Shown: in pieces, positions 46,122 through 58,369 of the stretch
Layout: each line of letters starts with the position of its first letter
Numbering within the stretch: the stretch's first letter is position 1
From: Chlorops oryzae
Lineage: Eukaryota > Arthropoda > Insecta > Diptera > Chloropidae
NCBI GenBank assembly: GCA_020466095.1
Contig: CM035808.1
Coordinates: 24,324,796 to 24,388,795 of the forward strand
DNA: 64,000 nucleotides
Direction of reading: 5' to 3'
Translations under genes and position numbers: made by a program
The notes under the pieces: model-generated
Seen by the model: the letters and a program-made list of their open reading frames with translations, nothing else
Told to the model about the DNA's origin: nothing
Database searches by the model: none

Positions 46122-49100
46122 GGAGATATAGAAAAATATATATAGAAATGGCATCATCATAGCACAAACTGGGCACATTACAGCACAATAATTTTTTTCG
46201 GGAAATTCGAAAAAGTGCAAGCTAACTGATGCACATGAATAGTTGAGGCAAAAAACTGGCAATACTGGCATAGCCTCGGTTATTATGATTATCCCCCGGC
46301 GGGAGTGTTCACTGTATTGCGTTAAGTGAACAGAAAAGCACACATGGATATGGATTTGATGCATGATAGAAATGATATATTACTAATTGCTTTTGAACAT
46401 TTTCGGGTGTTGTCATATGCGAGTGAATTAAATTTTTTATTTTCTTTCATTTTTTTTCCCAATTATTTTGTTTTGGTTGACCGTAATTATTTGGTCGTAG
46501 TTATTGTGGTTTTCATTATGTTCTCAGGCACTCTTCGTTAATGAATTGCCAGGGTTGACAAATGTAGTACAAGCTCAAATGTAATGGGATATGAAATTAA
46601 TTTTTTGCTAGAGTCAATTTTATTTATTTTTTATTGATTTCGATCGCTTGAGGTTTCGATTTGCAATGAAATTTTTTACAAATTATTTTTTCATAAATTT
46701 CGCTTAGAGAATAAATAACAAAAAATTTATTTTATTATTTTTTTTATCTTCGTTTAAGCTTTAAAGAATTTATTTTTCTTTATTTTGTGGTTTTTCGGCC
46801 AAAAAGCAATCAATTTTACACAAACACACTTCACGTTGTTTGGAAAAGCGTGAAAACCCGCAAAAAAAAATACCAATGTAAAACAAAAGAAGTGTTGAAG
46901 CTTTTCCGTTGTGAAAATAGATTCCCTTTATTGAGTTTTATTTTTTCTCTCGGAATTCATTTGGACCGACTGCTTCTCGCCTGAGAGTCGAGAGAACAAA
47001 GACTATCAATTACTTTGCACTTTTTTCCGTTTTTCTGCATTATAGCGCGACTTCGCAGTGGGTTAAAAGAGGAGTTTTTTTTTGTAAGTTTTCTCAATTT
47101 TTTTTTTTTTTACAATATTGCGCAAGGAATAAGCATGAAAACATATTGAATAAAAGTCAAAGAGATTCAATTCTTTGGAAATAATGGAGATTAAAAGAGC
47201 AGTATAAACCCACTTTAGGCTTTCTCCATCAAATGATGCCACTCATTGATCAATAGAAGCAATAGATCCTTTATATGCTTAATGGTTCCCTTTAATTGCA
47301 TCCATTATAAATTCGAATAAGCAAAGCTGATGATTAATATTCAAAGCAATTGCACCACTTTCAAGAGAAGCCGCAGAGTTCTAAATCTTTAAGCATGATT
47401 ATCCGAATGCTTACACAAATCGAATGGCAGAAGAGGAAAATATCTCTCATGACATTTTCTTTCTTCGTCAATTAAATTCAATTGAGCATGAATTGTTTGT
47501 GAACGACTTTTTCGACACCTCCTTCGGTAAGTATCGATTTCCCCCTCGAACTTGAAAAGTTTTCCTTCCTCGAATATCTCATATCAATGCATATAAATTT
47601 CAAAACAAAAAAAACCACAACCTATTTTTATCATCTCCCTACACTATTATTTGTTCCTTTTATAGCGCATGCTATACGCTGCATTTGTAGAATTTTCTCC
47701 CACCCAAGAGATTTCAACGCCAGCGGCCACGCAATGAACAATTCGTTTTATTCACACCTTAAACTTGTCAATTTATTCGACAATTTCATCGTCGCACTCC
47801 GAAAACGTTTCCATATGAATCGCATTCAATGGATTTGGAGTTTTGGTCTCCATGTCAAAATTTACGATTTGTTTTCCCAGCATTCGAATGTTGTAAATGG
47901 GCTCCTTGGGGACGCCTCGGAAATTTCGAATGCGGAAAACGATTTTCGTATTTTTAGAAATTTTCTATTCAACGTTTCAGTGTCAGCTGCTATGAGTCCA
48001 TACAAGCGACTCAGTACTGATGTTTTGAATATTTTATATATTTATATAAAATAAAAAATAAAAAAAAATTTTAATAAAAATAAAAATTATTTCTTAAAGA
48101 ATTCTTTTAAAAAACCGGTCTCATTTGTGGAAAAAAATTGCATTCTCTATCGAAAAAACCGGCTTCTATCGCTTCCTTTTGTTGCCTTATCCTTAATTCG
48201 TGGCTGGCTATCTGGTTTACCTAAATCTACAGGTAAATGCATGAAAATAAGAAGAAGTTTCCTAGTGTATTTTCACAGCTAGAAACCAATTTGGAGCAAT
48301 TAAAAAGCAATTAGGAAAGAAATGGGTTTCTATTGAAAAGGCCCGGCCCGTTCGTGGAATCAAAATGCCCCAAATTCGTTGCCTGCCGTACCTGCTCGAA
48401 AAAAGTTTTTTTCTATATTTTTTTTTCTCATAATAATGTTGTAACTTCAAGAATATGTGTAATTTGTGCACTGCAGGTGAATGCAATTTGTTAGAAGGTG
48501 TGAGGTCCATCAATATTGTGCCCTTTAACATTTTCTTCATACAATAATCCGACTTTAATTATAGACGGCGGAATGCTCGCTGTATGTGGTCGATCCGATT
48601 CAAGATTCGGCATTCATGGTTGATTGCAACAATTAATTTCAAACAAAAAACATTTATATCATTTTGAAGATATTCGAAAATTATGGGGTTGTATTTGAAG
48701 AAAAAGAAGAAAAACGCAGAACTAAAGATTTCGTAACTTTGAAATCACTTATCGCATGCGATAAGAAAGTTTCGAGCGAACGTTGGAGTGAAGTAAATAT
48801 GACTCTTCTTATGGCATTAAATGGAGTTATATGGCGAAATGGGGACCATTAAGGATACAGATTTTTTTGGGGTATACCCATGCATCCAGGACAGAAGGAC
48901 TGCCAATTTTTTCGCAGACAAATTTTGTTTCACGTTCGATTAACATGCAAGAAATCAGCTTTAAATGATGAAATATTAATTTAACTGATCTCTGTTTGTA
49001 AATTTTGTTCTCTCGAATAGTTTGCTCACAATAAATAGCTGACTTGAACTCGGGAAGAGCTTCATTTAAAATGAAGCAAAAACTCGTTATAATAGACAAA

Positions 49101-49225
49101 TGTATTCATCTCAAAAATGTTCTCGAAATTCTTGATATGTATATATGTATATGCCCAACAAAACATTTGCCATGACATTTCTAAACATTTTTGGAAAACA
49201 GTTTTTTTCATTCAATGAATGACAA
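46122..49225. other. Intronic spacer, one longish unexplained frame
   Basis: A 155-codon plus-strand frame (47587-48054) is the longest unexplained one nearby, but it has no recognisable domain, a lysine/AT-rich start and no splice or promoter support. Poly-T at 47093-47110. Nothing else was recognised. Confidence 0.3.
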
Positions 49226-49369
49226 TAGGTCTGTTCCTGTACTTCACGAAATTACACAAAACTGCCCAATTTTCATACAGTTTTCAAAAAATTGAGCAGC
49301 CAATTTTCATACAGTTTTCAAAAAATTGAGCAGTTTTGGGCAGTTTCGTGGAGTACGGGAACAGACCTA
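49226..49369. mobile_element. Palindromic MITE (TAGGTCTGTTCC tips)
   Basis: TAGGTCTGTTCCTGTACTTC at the left mirrors GAGTACGGGAACAGACCTA at the right. The inner part contains a 34-bp tandem duplication (CAATTTTCATACAGTTTTCA twice). If the terminal TA is a target duplication, the element itself begins GGTCTG. It is non-coding, 144 bp. Confidence 0.8.
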
Positions 49370-49374
49370 ATATA

Positions 49375-49496
49375 GGGATTCATGCAGTTTCGAAAATGCC
49401 TTTCTAACTTTTCCCATCGGAAATTTTCATATAAATTTTGACTGTTCATTGACAAATTTTCTCGTTTCGTAAAGTTTACGAAGCTGAATGAATCCC
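49375..49496. mobile_element. Palindromic MITE (GGGATTCAT tips)
   Basis: GGGATTCATGCAGTTTCG at the left mirrors CGAAGCTGAATGAATCCC at the right. It lies 5 bp from the preceding MITE. A partly similar stretch (AAAGCTGAATGAATTTCCC) occurs at about 1051-1069. Confidence 0.65.
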
Positions 49497-49544
49497 ACTA
49501 ATGTCTTAGAAAATATAGATTGAAGATTTTAAGGATATTTTTAA

Positions 49545-49745
49545 GGAGAAAAATTCCCGGAGATTTATTCTCAGCGATTTTTTTTTTTTTTTTTTTAAAT
49601 AAAAATCCTTCCATTCTAAACACACGGAGAAGTAAAAATATTCGAGCGTGAATGTTGAAACGTTTTGACCAAATTAAATCACATTTTTCCTTTAATTGAC
49701 GCTCAGAATACTTCCATTTTCCACATGGATAAATATCTGGTTAAA
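49545..49745 (+). repeat. Four-copy MITE family, copy B4 (decayed)
   Basis: TCCTTCCATTCTAAACACAC, ACATTTTTCCTTTAATTGAC and ACTTCCATTTTCCACATGGA match B1 and B3 in order. The middle carries a poly-T expansion (49580-49597). Confidence 0.55.
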
Positions 49746-51357
49746 ATTCACAGGCTGACAGTCTTTAAAGCACTTTATTTTCGTTTTTAGGGCAAATGAC
49801 TTCGAACGCTATCCATACCTATAAAACTTTAACTTTCATAAAAGGAACTCCTTGTAAATCGAACGATTTTACGAGTATTTACCGATGGATACCAAATAGT
49901 TTCCAGACCGAATAACAATCTCAAATTCCTCGGAATGTACATAACTGTTCTGCATGGTGGAATGCGCGCATACCAAAGCATACCATTAAACAATAATTTA
50001 GGTCATATCAAGCAAGAATTGCAATAATCCGCTCTTTATACCCAAAGGTAACAAATGAAGCATTAATAAATCAATAATGCCGTAAATCATCATAAAAGCC
50101 CTGCGCATAATACTCTCAATTGTGTTTAACGAATAACAATTAAGGCAAAGATTAATGTCATGCTATACATATAGGTAGGTATATGAATATTTGTATGTAT
50201 GGGTGTTTGTGTGCGTGTGTGTGTACATGCCATCGGAATTCCTTGAGGATATATACGATTTTTCCATCGATTCACCCATTGATTCATTCCTTCGTTTATT
50301 CCTTCGTTTTTCATTTAATTACATTGCGGCCATAAATAAATACATTCAATAAAGCCGAAATTGCATAAATTCATGAATGCATGCTCACAAGAACCATAAG
50401 CCACAAAACCAGTTCATATTGTCAAACCGTTTAAGCCGAATATTTACCTCTTTGCGCTCACTCGATCTCGAAGCCACATTTTACAAGCAAAATAAAATCA
50501 TTTCAAATTCATATTTACGAAATTTATTTCCTTCGTGACGCAATGTGGCGTGTGTCGCCAAAATTAAATTTGCTTTCATGCCAAGACGAACACGAAAAAA
50601 CAAGAACAAGAACAAAAAGAAGAAGAAGAAGAAGGAGGAGGAGGAGGAGCAGGAGGAAGAAACAAAAAATTTCTGGGTCATGCCTTTCCAGCGCTTTAAT
50701 GCTTTGCTTTCAAAATTATGTCATTGGTCTCATAAATTTGAAAGAAATTAAAATCACAGAACAAGCGCAAACGTTTGCCGAAATTCTTACCAAAAATACA
50801 TTCGAAATGTTTGGATACAAAACTTTTGACATGGCCGCAGGCACGGGAGAATGAAATCAGAAATTTTCTCAAAAGAAAAATGGATTTATGTAATTAGTTT
50901 TCTCATTAAACCAGCAGAAAGTTTCTCGCCCAAAGAGCATAACACGTCCATGTTACTAATTTTTGGGGGGAAAAAACATATTTTCATGGTTATTCGAATA
51001 ATATCAGAAATCATTTGAAATATGTATAATAAATTATAATTTGAAATACGGAGAAAGGTCTACGCCAAGCAAATCTTCGCTGATGTCACTCCAGTGAGCT
51101 TTTTCTCATATTACATAGAATTTGTTAATCCTTTGATTCCCGATGTTGCCTCTAGACGTCGATTCGAACGTCCTCTCTCTTTCTGCAGTTACGACCATGT
51201 AATAGGTACCTAAAGAATAATTTGTTGATTTTAAATGGAGCTAAATAGATTAAACGTGTAATTTTTAGTTTCTTTGCAACAACAAAGCAATGTGTGTGTT
51301 TTAGATTTGTTTTTCTTGTTATAATATTGATACAATCACCTTGTAAAATACGCCTGT
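49746..51357. other. Intronic spacer, no gene recognised
   Basis: Contains a GAA/GGA repeat and short chance frames. No domain or palindrome was recognised. Confidence 0.35.
50616..50662. repeat. (GAA)n/(GGA)n purine repeat
   Basis: Imperfect AGAAGAAGAAGAAG followed by GGAGGAGGAGGAGG. It causes the acidic/basic low-complexity frames seen across it. Confidence 0.9.
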
Positions 51358-51430
51358 TTTGTATGAAAAATTTTACATTTTTACGCTTTTTCAATCTTTT
51401 CACGTTAAAGTGAAGACCCCTAATGGTTTA
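51358..51430 (+). repeat. Fragment related to the 4647-6177 MITE
   Basis: GTATGAAAAATTTTACATTT, TTTTCACGTTAAAGTGAAGA and CCCTAATG match 6076-6141 in order and orientation. No second arm was found. Confidence 0.55.
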
Positions 51431-51805
51431 AGAAAACAATGCTTTGAAATTTTTCAAAGGGAAGTCAGTTTTTTTGAAGTTATTTGTAATAGAGTGAAGA
51501 CGTGTAGAAATATGGTCAATTTTGGAATTTTTGAGGAGGTACCTAACGGCTTTGTAGAATTTGGTTCATTTGAGTAAAATTAAATGTAATTTATAGGAAT
51601 TTTCCCAGATTTGAAGCGCAAGCATAAAAAGAAGAATAATTTTGTAATTTTATTGGTTGTTCAAAAAGTTCTTGGACTTTATCTGTTTGGAGAAAACTTA
51701 TATCAGCACCTTCGTAATTGATCGAAAGAAGTTAAAACTTCGCCTGGTCAAAGAACACATCCTCAAATTTCTTTATAAATGGTAATTAATAATACAATTA
51801 GTATA

Positions 51806-51960
51806 AAGTGTACTCTCTCCTTGCGGACACCACTCTTTGGATCTTTTTGGGAATGCTCTAGTGTTTCAGCTTCTCAAATAGTTTCCTCTTAAGCGGACAC
51901 TTCTGTTAAGCGGGCATATTATTCGGTCCTGCAGGTGTCCGCCGAAGAAAGAGTACAGTG
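51806..51960. mobile_element. Pogo-like MITE (CAGTGTACTCTC), copy 2
   Basis: AAGTGTACTCTCTCCTTGCG at the left and GAAAGAGTACAGTG at the right, TA at 51804-51805 and 51961-51962. The interior shares AAGCGGACACTTCTGTTAAG and CGGTCCTGCAGGTGTCCGCC with the copy at 34155. It is longer (155 bp) through extra central sequence. Confidence 0.75.
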
Positions 51961-52160
51961 TAAATAGAATATAATAGTATTAAACAGACTAAATTTCGGA
52001 TATCAAAGGGTTAATTAGGGAGATTTCGAAGACTTTCAAGCCATTCTTGATAACTATATGTCCATTTTCTATTGTTTTTTTTTTTTTTTTTTTTTGAACA
52101 TCGATAAATTTTTACTCCAATATACATTTATTATAAAGTTTGAATAAAAAAATTAATTTT

Positions 52161-52190
52161 CTAAAAAATTTTCTCTCTTTCAGGTATGTA
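52161..52190 (+). other. Candidate recursive splice (ratchet) site
   Basis: The string TTTTCTCTCTTTCAG runs directly into GTATGTA, so a strong 3' splice site abuts a good 5' splice site at 52183/52184 with no exon between. This is the ratchet-point architecture used in long fly introns. It lies on the same strand as the exon at 15057 and 37 kb into the intron. Possible branch-point sequences (TTAATTTTCTAAAA) lie 15-30 nt upstream. Other CAGGT strings in the intron (for example 44388, 48231, 53455) lack a pyrimidine tract. Confidence 0.6.
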
Positions 52191-54152
52191 CATTCAATCA
52201 AACAACTTTAACGCATACATTCCTCAAATATAACTATGTGTAAGTATATTGCATGCGAGAAAGCTTTCAACGCAATTGATTTTTCTAAGTTCAAAACACA
52301 GTGCGATTCCTACTACGCAGCTAGAGATGACAAAATGTTGATATACTTATTTATAGCACATTAACTATTTTTTTAAGTTTTCACATGTGTTTGTTTTAAT
52401 ATTCTCCACTCAATTCATTCGATATTTTATCGATTTACATACATACATACGTTGACGAACTAGAATGGCTTGTCCATTTTTCAGGCTATAGCAGTAACCG
52501 TTTATTACTTTTTCTTATATCGGAGTGCCTACATATTATATATATATATATATCTACCAATCGATAAATTGCTGCAATAAATAGAGACTTGCATCCCATT
52601 GAGATTGTGCAACATCCTTCGTAGAAAAAGAAAAACCAAGTGAATGCGAATTGAATCACTCCGAACGCATGAGAATGCCTGACTGAAACTTTTACTTGCA
52701 ACTCATTCCGTTGGAATTTTCTTAAAAACCGAAATAATTTCGGCCACAAATATTTCTCGGAAAGAATAATGCTCGAAGTTTCAGCAACTGTGTTCGCATC
52801 GAAAACGCAAATATGTTGACCAAACAAGGGGGTTTGTAGGTATTTCTTTTAACTTTATTGTGCTTATACATATTTTTTTTTTTGCTTTTCATTCGAATAA
52901 TGTGTGGAGTTGCCAACCCTACGAGTATATCGATTACAAATCGAAACCAACAGAATCATTCAACCGTAATATACTATCCATCAAAACCGCAAATGATAAA
53001 AGCATCGATAGAGAAGTAGATGAGGTGAGGGCAGTGAGAGAAGGATCGAGGGAAAATGAACAAATAATTTTACTTTCATTGGTTAGCATCGGAAGTCGAA
53101 GACAAGTTGTTGCAAGGAAGGAAGAGAAAATTAAAAAAAAAAAATAAATAAATAAAAAAACCCATGAAAGGATGAAGAATATTTTCTGAAAAAACTTCTT
53201 CAGTCGTCGGTGTAGAAATGTTAGTTCTATGGACGAAAGAAAGAAAATGTTGTGGTTTCTGTTTTTAATGCTCCTATGTAATTTATTTTGTTCGGTTACG
53301 AATGAATTCTTCGCTTAAAAAGTCGCAACATTTTGTGTGTTTCTTTTTTTTCCATTTATTTTGCCATGAAATACGAAAGGTTTAATGAAGTGAAATGAAC
53401 TCAATGATTGCACACATGAAAAACATGGGGGAAAACCTAAGATGAAAGACAGTCAGGTAAGCCAGAGCGGAAGTTGGTAAATGAAAATAGGATATGATTA
53501 ATAATAACGCAAAGTGAAGTGATTGTGGGTTGTGCTTTTGAGCATTATGAACTGGAAAATTGAGTGAACTTGTCGTGTGGCGCGCTCACTGTGAAGAGCA
53601 CTATTTTTGTTTACTTAATTTTTTAAGGTCTATAAATAAAATTCATAAATCGGAAGTCTCTCTGAAGTTTAAGTTACATTGTGATTTTCGAAAATATTGA
53701 AACCACTTTTACTGGAACCACAGAAAATCGCGATTGTTCTATGTCTATGTGCTATAGAAACAAGAGCGGAAGGTGCTCGTTATACCATCTAACCTTGTGT
53801 AGGCCCTTTAAAATATTTTAAAAGTTTCTTCATTTTCATAATCATTTCTATGAACGCTCTAATGCCACCATTTCTTATTTTATTTTTTATTTTTTTCAAT
53901 TTAAAGATCAGAAAAACGAATCTGAAGTCATTATTTTTTTTTTGGTATTTCGTTCGAAAAATTTACCAGGAATTAAGGGGTTAAGCTGTTCATCAACTTT
54001 AGCGAACTCTAAGATATTTTTTGCTAGTATTTTAATGAAAGTTTGCAGTTCTTCTCTTCCTCCTATTCCTTCTCTTTCTTCCTATTGAATTAATTTCCCT
54101 CCATCCGAGATGGTATTCCCTTATATTTTGAATCTTTAAAGGGTATAGCACT
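52191..54152. other. Intronic spacer, no gene recognised
   Basis: Includes a (TA)n run at 52535-52554 and poly-T near 53935. Frames to 113 codons show no domain. Confidence 0.35.
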
Positions 54153-54716
54153 ATAAGCATAGTGATTTGGGCCCCGAAGCCTATATCGACGAAAATTTTT
54201 CTGGTGTTTAGGTCATTGCAAAACATTGATATAATTTGCGCGAACTTTTGGATCTCGATCTCCTATAGTCCTTGAATATCCTTGAAAAACGGGGATTTTT
54301 AGAGAAAACTTTTAAAAAATCATATCTAAGACAATTCTAAAGATAGAATGTTTATTCAAAAGCCCATATATAGAAAATCATTCAGAAAATATTACAAAAA
54401 TATTTTTCAAGCAATTTTGCTTAAACCAATACATGCTCCCGTGGAAGGATATTTTTTCTTTACCATTATTTTGTTGTTCCAGAAGTGGTACAACTTACGC
54501 AAAATAGACGAAAATAGAATTTTATGCCAAGATTAAGTATGCTTAGTTTCAATACGCAAAGTGGCCTGCAACATCCTTAATATTAGCAAATTTAAAAAAA
54601 TGTTGCATACTTCTCGGTTATATCTGTGATTGATATGCTGCAATATGATTTTTCCGAATACTCATATCATGTGAATTTGTGTAACAAACTTTGGGGGTCA
54701 AATCACTATGCTTTAT
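54153..54716. mobile_element. MITE with ATAAGCATAGTGATTTG tips
   Basis: ATAAGCATAGTGATTTGGGC at the left mirrors CAAATCACTATGCTTTAT at the right, with one extra base. The 560-bp interior has only a short chance frame (62 codons). Its CCTTGAATATCCTTGAAAA recalls a block in the foldback element at 50-805, but the link is weak. Confidence 0.65.
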
Positions 54717-57365
54717 TATAATGGCCTTCGCTCTTACTTTCCAATCGATGCTTTCCTCTCTACTCATCTCTACATAAATTCACTATTTTTGAAATATGTA
54801 TGTAAAATAACGAAAGTTTACAAACCAAGCAAAACAAAATCGCTCGAAGAACAACAAATTTCTCTTCTTTCTTGTCACATCAACCTCTTCTCATTGCATT
54901 TATTTTTTCTACGAAAAGCAGCACGTTTTTCCCCCCCTATCAATCCCACAAATCTATATGTTACACAAACTAAAATGACCACTAATTAACACTCAAAGGA
55001 TACATAAAACATACAAAATAGAACACAAAAAAAACAAAAGAATAAATGTTCTAAAGCGGCGGAGAGGAACATCTGTTAATGGTGATGCTAAAAGCCCTAT
55101 CCAAATAGGTCAGTATGGCAAAGAAATCCGTCTGAGAATGGCGCCGAAAGGAGCGTAACTATAAAGTTGAGTGAAAATATTCCAACGTAGGAGTTAGGTA
55201 GGTACCTTGAAACGTTTAGAGTTGCCAACGCTGTTTGCTTAAAGTATGCAAGCATGAAATTATGTTTGCGTGCAGTCAGTCATGGATGCATGTTTGTGTG
55301 CAAACAATTTTCAGATTTTCCCAATGATGAAGCAAACTTTATTAACATAAAATTTAAATGCAATTTCTCTTAGAGAGAGAGCGAGAGTAAGTGAACTTTT
55401 TGTTGGCATAAGGAACCGTTGCGTACGTAGGTGGCCTGTCAAGAGTAAGACTCAGTGGAAAACGGGCGCACAAAGCAACAGTGCAACTGTAGCACAACTC
55501 GATCGTCCAACGTTTCCTTTGCTGTCAGCATGAATATATTTAGAGGCAGAGCGCTGGACGTTTGCTGCTTCCATTGCCTGCGTTAGAATGTCGAGCAGAC
55601 ATTTCGTCAGCTTGTAAGCTCGTCAAGTTGGCAATGGGTCATCCAGTCAGGCATTATGTCAGTAGCTGTTTCCGTTTACTTTGTGCTTGGGAAAGTTAAA
55701 CACGAAAGTGTGTATGAGATGAAAGCCAAAATCAGTAACCGTACCTTTGAACATATCATCATCAAGCGTCGCCTGCCACACATATACATATATAAATATA
55801 TATATATACATATACAGCATGTTTGCATGCACTCACTATGAAACCCTTTGAATGTGTTGACACTTTTGAAAGGGAAACCGGATACTTGTGTATGCAACTT
55901 CCGTTTCCGTTTTGAACGTTTTGTTTGCATATCCGAACGGTGCTGCTGCTGCTGCTTCATACATATGTCTGATGGCCGCATATTCCTGAAGCTTTCACAA
56001 AATGTAAATTTAATCAATTTCATTTCGGAAATTTTAAATTTCAATCGAATTCATTGCCATTTTGGTATGAAATTAGTCCAATTATTGAATTGTATTCCGA
56101 CTTGAAGTGCTTCGTCCACAATATTTATTGATTCTGGTTTGATTTATGATGGAATGGAATGGAATGAAATTCTACAAGGAATATGCTGCTACGTTACGCT
56201 ACGATAAAGTCATGTAATTGTTTCGATAACTAGAGGAAAAACAATGCGATTGAAATTCCAAAGCACCTACTTCGGAATGTATGTACAGTGGTGACTGGCA
56301 GAAATGCGAGAATTAACAGAGCCATTAAATTACTTGGAAATTCGTTATTTTGATTTATTTAAAGGCAATAATTTTAACTCAATAATTTTTGGATCTGATA
56401 AGGATTATGTGGACTTTGAATATTGATTGAAAATCGAGTGTTTCACTGCTTAATCGAGGCCCTAAGGCACATTCCTAAGCCACTCAATATCACCTTCAAT
56501 TTGAAAGGGAAGGTAATCTGTTAACCTGGCTTTACTGTTGCTTACTCGCAAAATAACAAACAAAGGAGAAAAAATAACCCAAACAAAACAAAAACAATAT
56601 AATAAATAACTGCCTTGAAAGCGCCACGTAGTCGTCCCCGTCATCATCGTCGGCATCGTCGTCTCCTCTACATACATATATATATTGTTTTCCAAAGGAT
56701 GCCGCACCATTTTGGCGCCGAGCCAAAATATCCACTCTTTCTCATACCTCATATGAAATTTTGTTCGTGCGGTCGTTATATATTTCATATCCTTGTTTGT
56801 ATTAATACTTTTCTTTCTTTTGTGTATGTGTTTGTATGTGTTTTCTTTATTTCTTTTCTTTTGTGCTTGTTTGTGTTTAAGTTTCTGGTTCTTCCTCATC
56901 TCTAGCTTACTTATACATTTTACTTTCTTTGTAGCTGCAAACGAGGACACTGTCCACATTAATAACTGTTCACGAGTACTTTTGAAAGAAGCCGCTTGAA
57001 ATCCTTTTTCCAGACCGGCTTAACGGCGTTGAATCGATAAGTTTATTCTGCTCTCGAGAAATTCACTCAGAAGGGTTTTAATTTGTTGTCATAGTTCCTT
57101 AGAAATTTGTTGTCCTAGTTATAAAGTTTCTTTGGTGTCCGCCTGTTTAAAATTGAAAATTTTCTTGGCTGTTTTTTTTTTCTATTTTTCTTTTGTTTCG
57201 AAGTTGAATGTTGATCGTTCTCGAACGAAAAGTTTTTTACAACGTGAGGCGAGAAATTTTAAGGAAATTTCTATTGAGGGTCTAATGTTCTGAGTACTCA
57301 CTAGTCTAGACAAATGTAAAGAAGAAAGTGATGTGGTGGGTGGACGAGGTAGACGAAAAGAAAGA
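54717..57365. other. Intronic spacer with GC-richer stretches
   Basis: About 55070-55700 and 56600-56760 are less AT-rich than average and could hold regulatory DNA. Short (TA)n and (CTG)n runs occur at about 55790-55815 and 55942-55955. Frames to 165 codons are low-complexity. Confidence 0.3.
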
Positions 57366-58260
57366 GAGAAAGAAGGTGAGTGGAAGAGTGGAAGAGTGGA
57401 AGAGTGGAAGAGTGGAAGAGTGGAAGAGTGGAAGAGTGGAGAAAGAGTGGAAGAGTAGAGAAGAGTGGAAGAGTGGAAGAGTGGAAGAGTGGAAGAGTGG
57501 AAGAGTGGAAGAGTGGAAGAGTGGAAGAGTGGAAGAGTGGAAGAGAGGAAGAGATGGAAGAGTAGGAAGAGTGAAGAGAGGAAAGAAGAGAGAAGAGAGA
57601 AAGAGAGAAAGAGAGGAAAGAGAAGAGTGGAAGAGAGAAGAGAGAAAGAGAGAAAGAGAGAAAGAGAGAAAGAGAGAAAGAGAGAAAGAGAGAAAGAGAG
57701 AAAGAGAGAAAGAGAGAGAAGAGAGAAGAGAAAGAGAGAAAGAGAGAAAGAGAGAAAGAGAGAAAAGAAAGAAAGAAGAAGAAAGAAGAAAGATAGAAAG
57801 ATAGAAAGATAGAAAGATAGAAAGATAGAAAGATAGAAAGATAGAAAGATAGAAAAGATAGAAAGATAGAAAGATAGAAAGATAGAAAGATAGAAAGATA
57901 GAAAGATAGAAAGATAGAAAGATAGAAAGATAGAAAGATAGAAAGATAGAAAGATAGAAAGATAGAAAGATAGAAAGATAGAAAGATAGAAAGATAGAAA
58001 GATAGAAAGATAGAAAGATAGAAAGTGAGAAAGAGGAAGGTAGAGAAAGAAAGAAAGCGAGAAAGAGAAAAGAGAGAAAAAGAGAAAGAGCGAAAGAGAG
58101 AAAAAGAGAAAAAGCGAAAGAGGAGGGGAGGAAGAGAGGAAGAAAGGTTTAGTGGAAGAGAGGGAGAGAGATATTGGGAGAGGTAGAGAGAGAAGGAGAG
58201 AGGTAGAGAGAGAAAGAAAGAGGTAGAGAAAGAGAGAAGGAGAGGGAGAGAAATAGAGAT
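57366..58260 (+). repeat. Polypurine satellite of changing octamers
   Basis: Almost 0.9 kb of nearly pure purine on the plus strand. It is built of successive octamer arrays: GTGGAAGA (about 57376-57550), GAGAGAAA (about 57596-57770) and GATAGAAA (about 57791-58025, near 29 units). Degenerate GA repeats follow to about 58260. The arrays differ by one or two bases per unit, suggesting that each arose from a variant of its neighbour. Long frames across it (up to 158 codons) are by-products. Confidence 0.95.
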
Positions 58261-58369
58261 GATGCTAATGACAGAGGAAGAAAACGAGAGAGCTAACTTA
58301 ACGAAGTCTAGTATGCATTTGGCGGAGGCATGAGTAAAAACAAGCTTGATGATGGACTCGAGTAGACCA

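Noticed and set aside
47521..47532. GGTAAGTATC as a second ratchet point
   Set aside because: It lacks a preceding CAG and a continuous pyrimidine tract.
47587..48054. A 155-codon frame, the longest unexplained one in the intron
   Set aside because: No recognisable domain, no promoter or splice support; length alone is not enough. It would deserve a protein search.
56462..56959. A 165-codon minus-strand frame
   Set aside because: Lysine-rich low complexity followed by a trinucleotide-repeat stretch; reads as chance.
57328..57812. Frames of 158 and 115 codons rich in EWKSGRVE and EREK repeats
   Set aside because: They are translations of a purine octamer satellite that cannot contain stops in those frames; no flanking gene structure.
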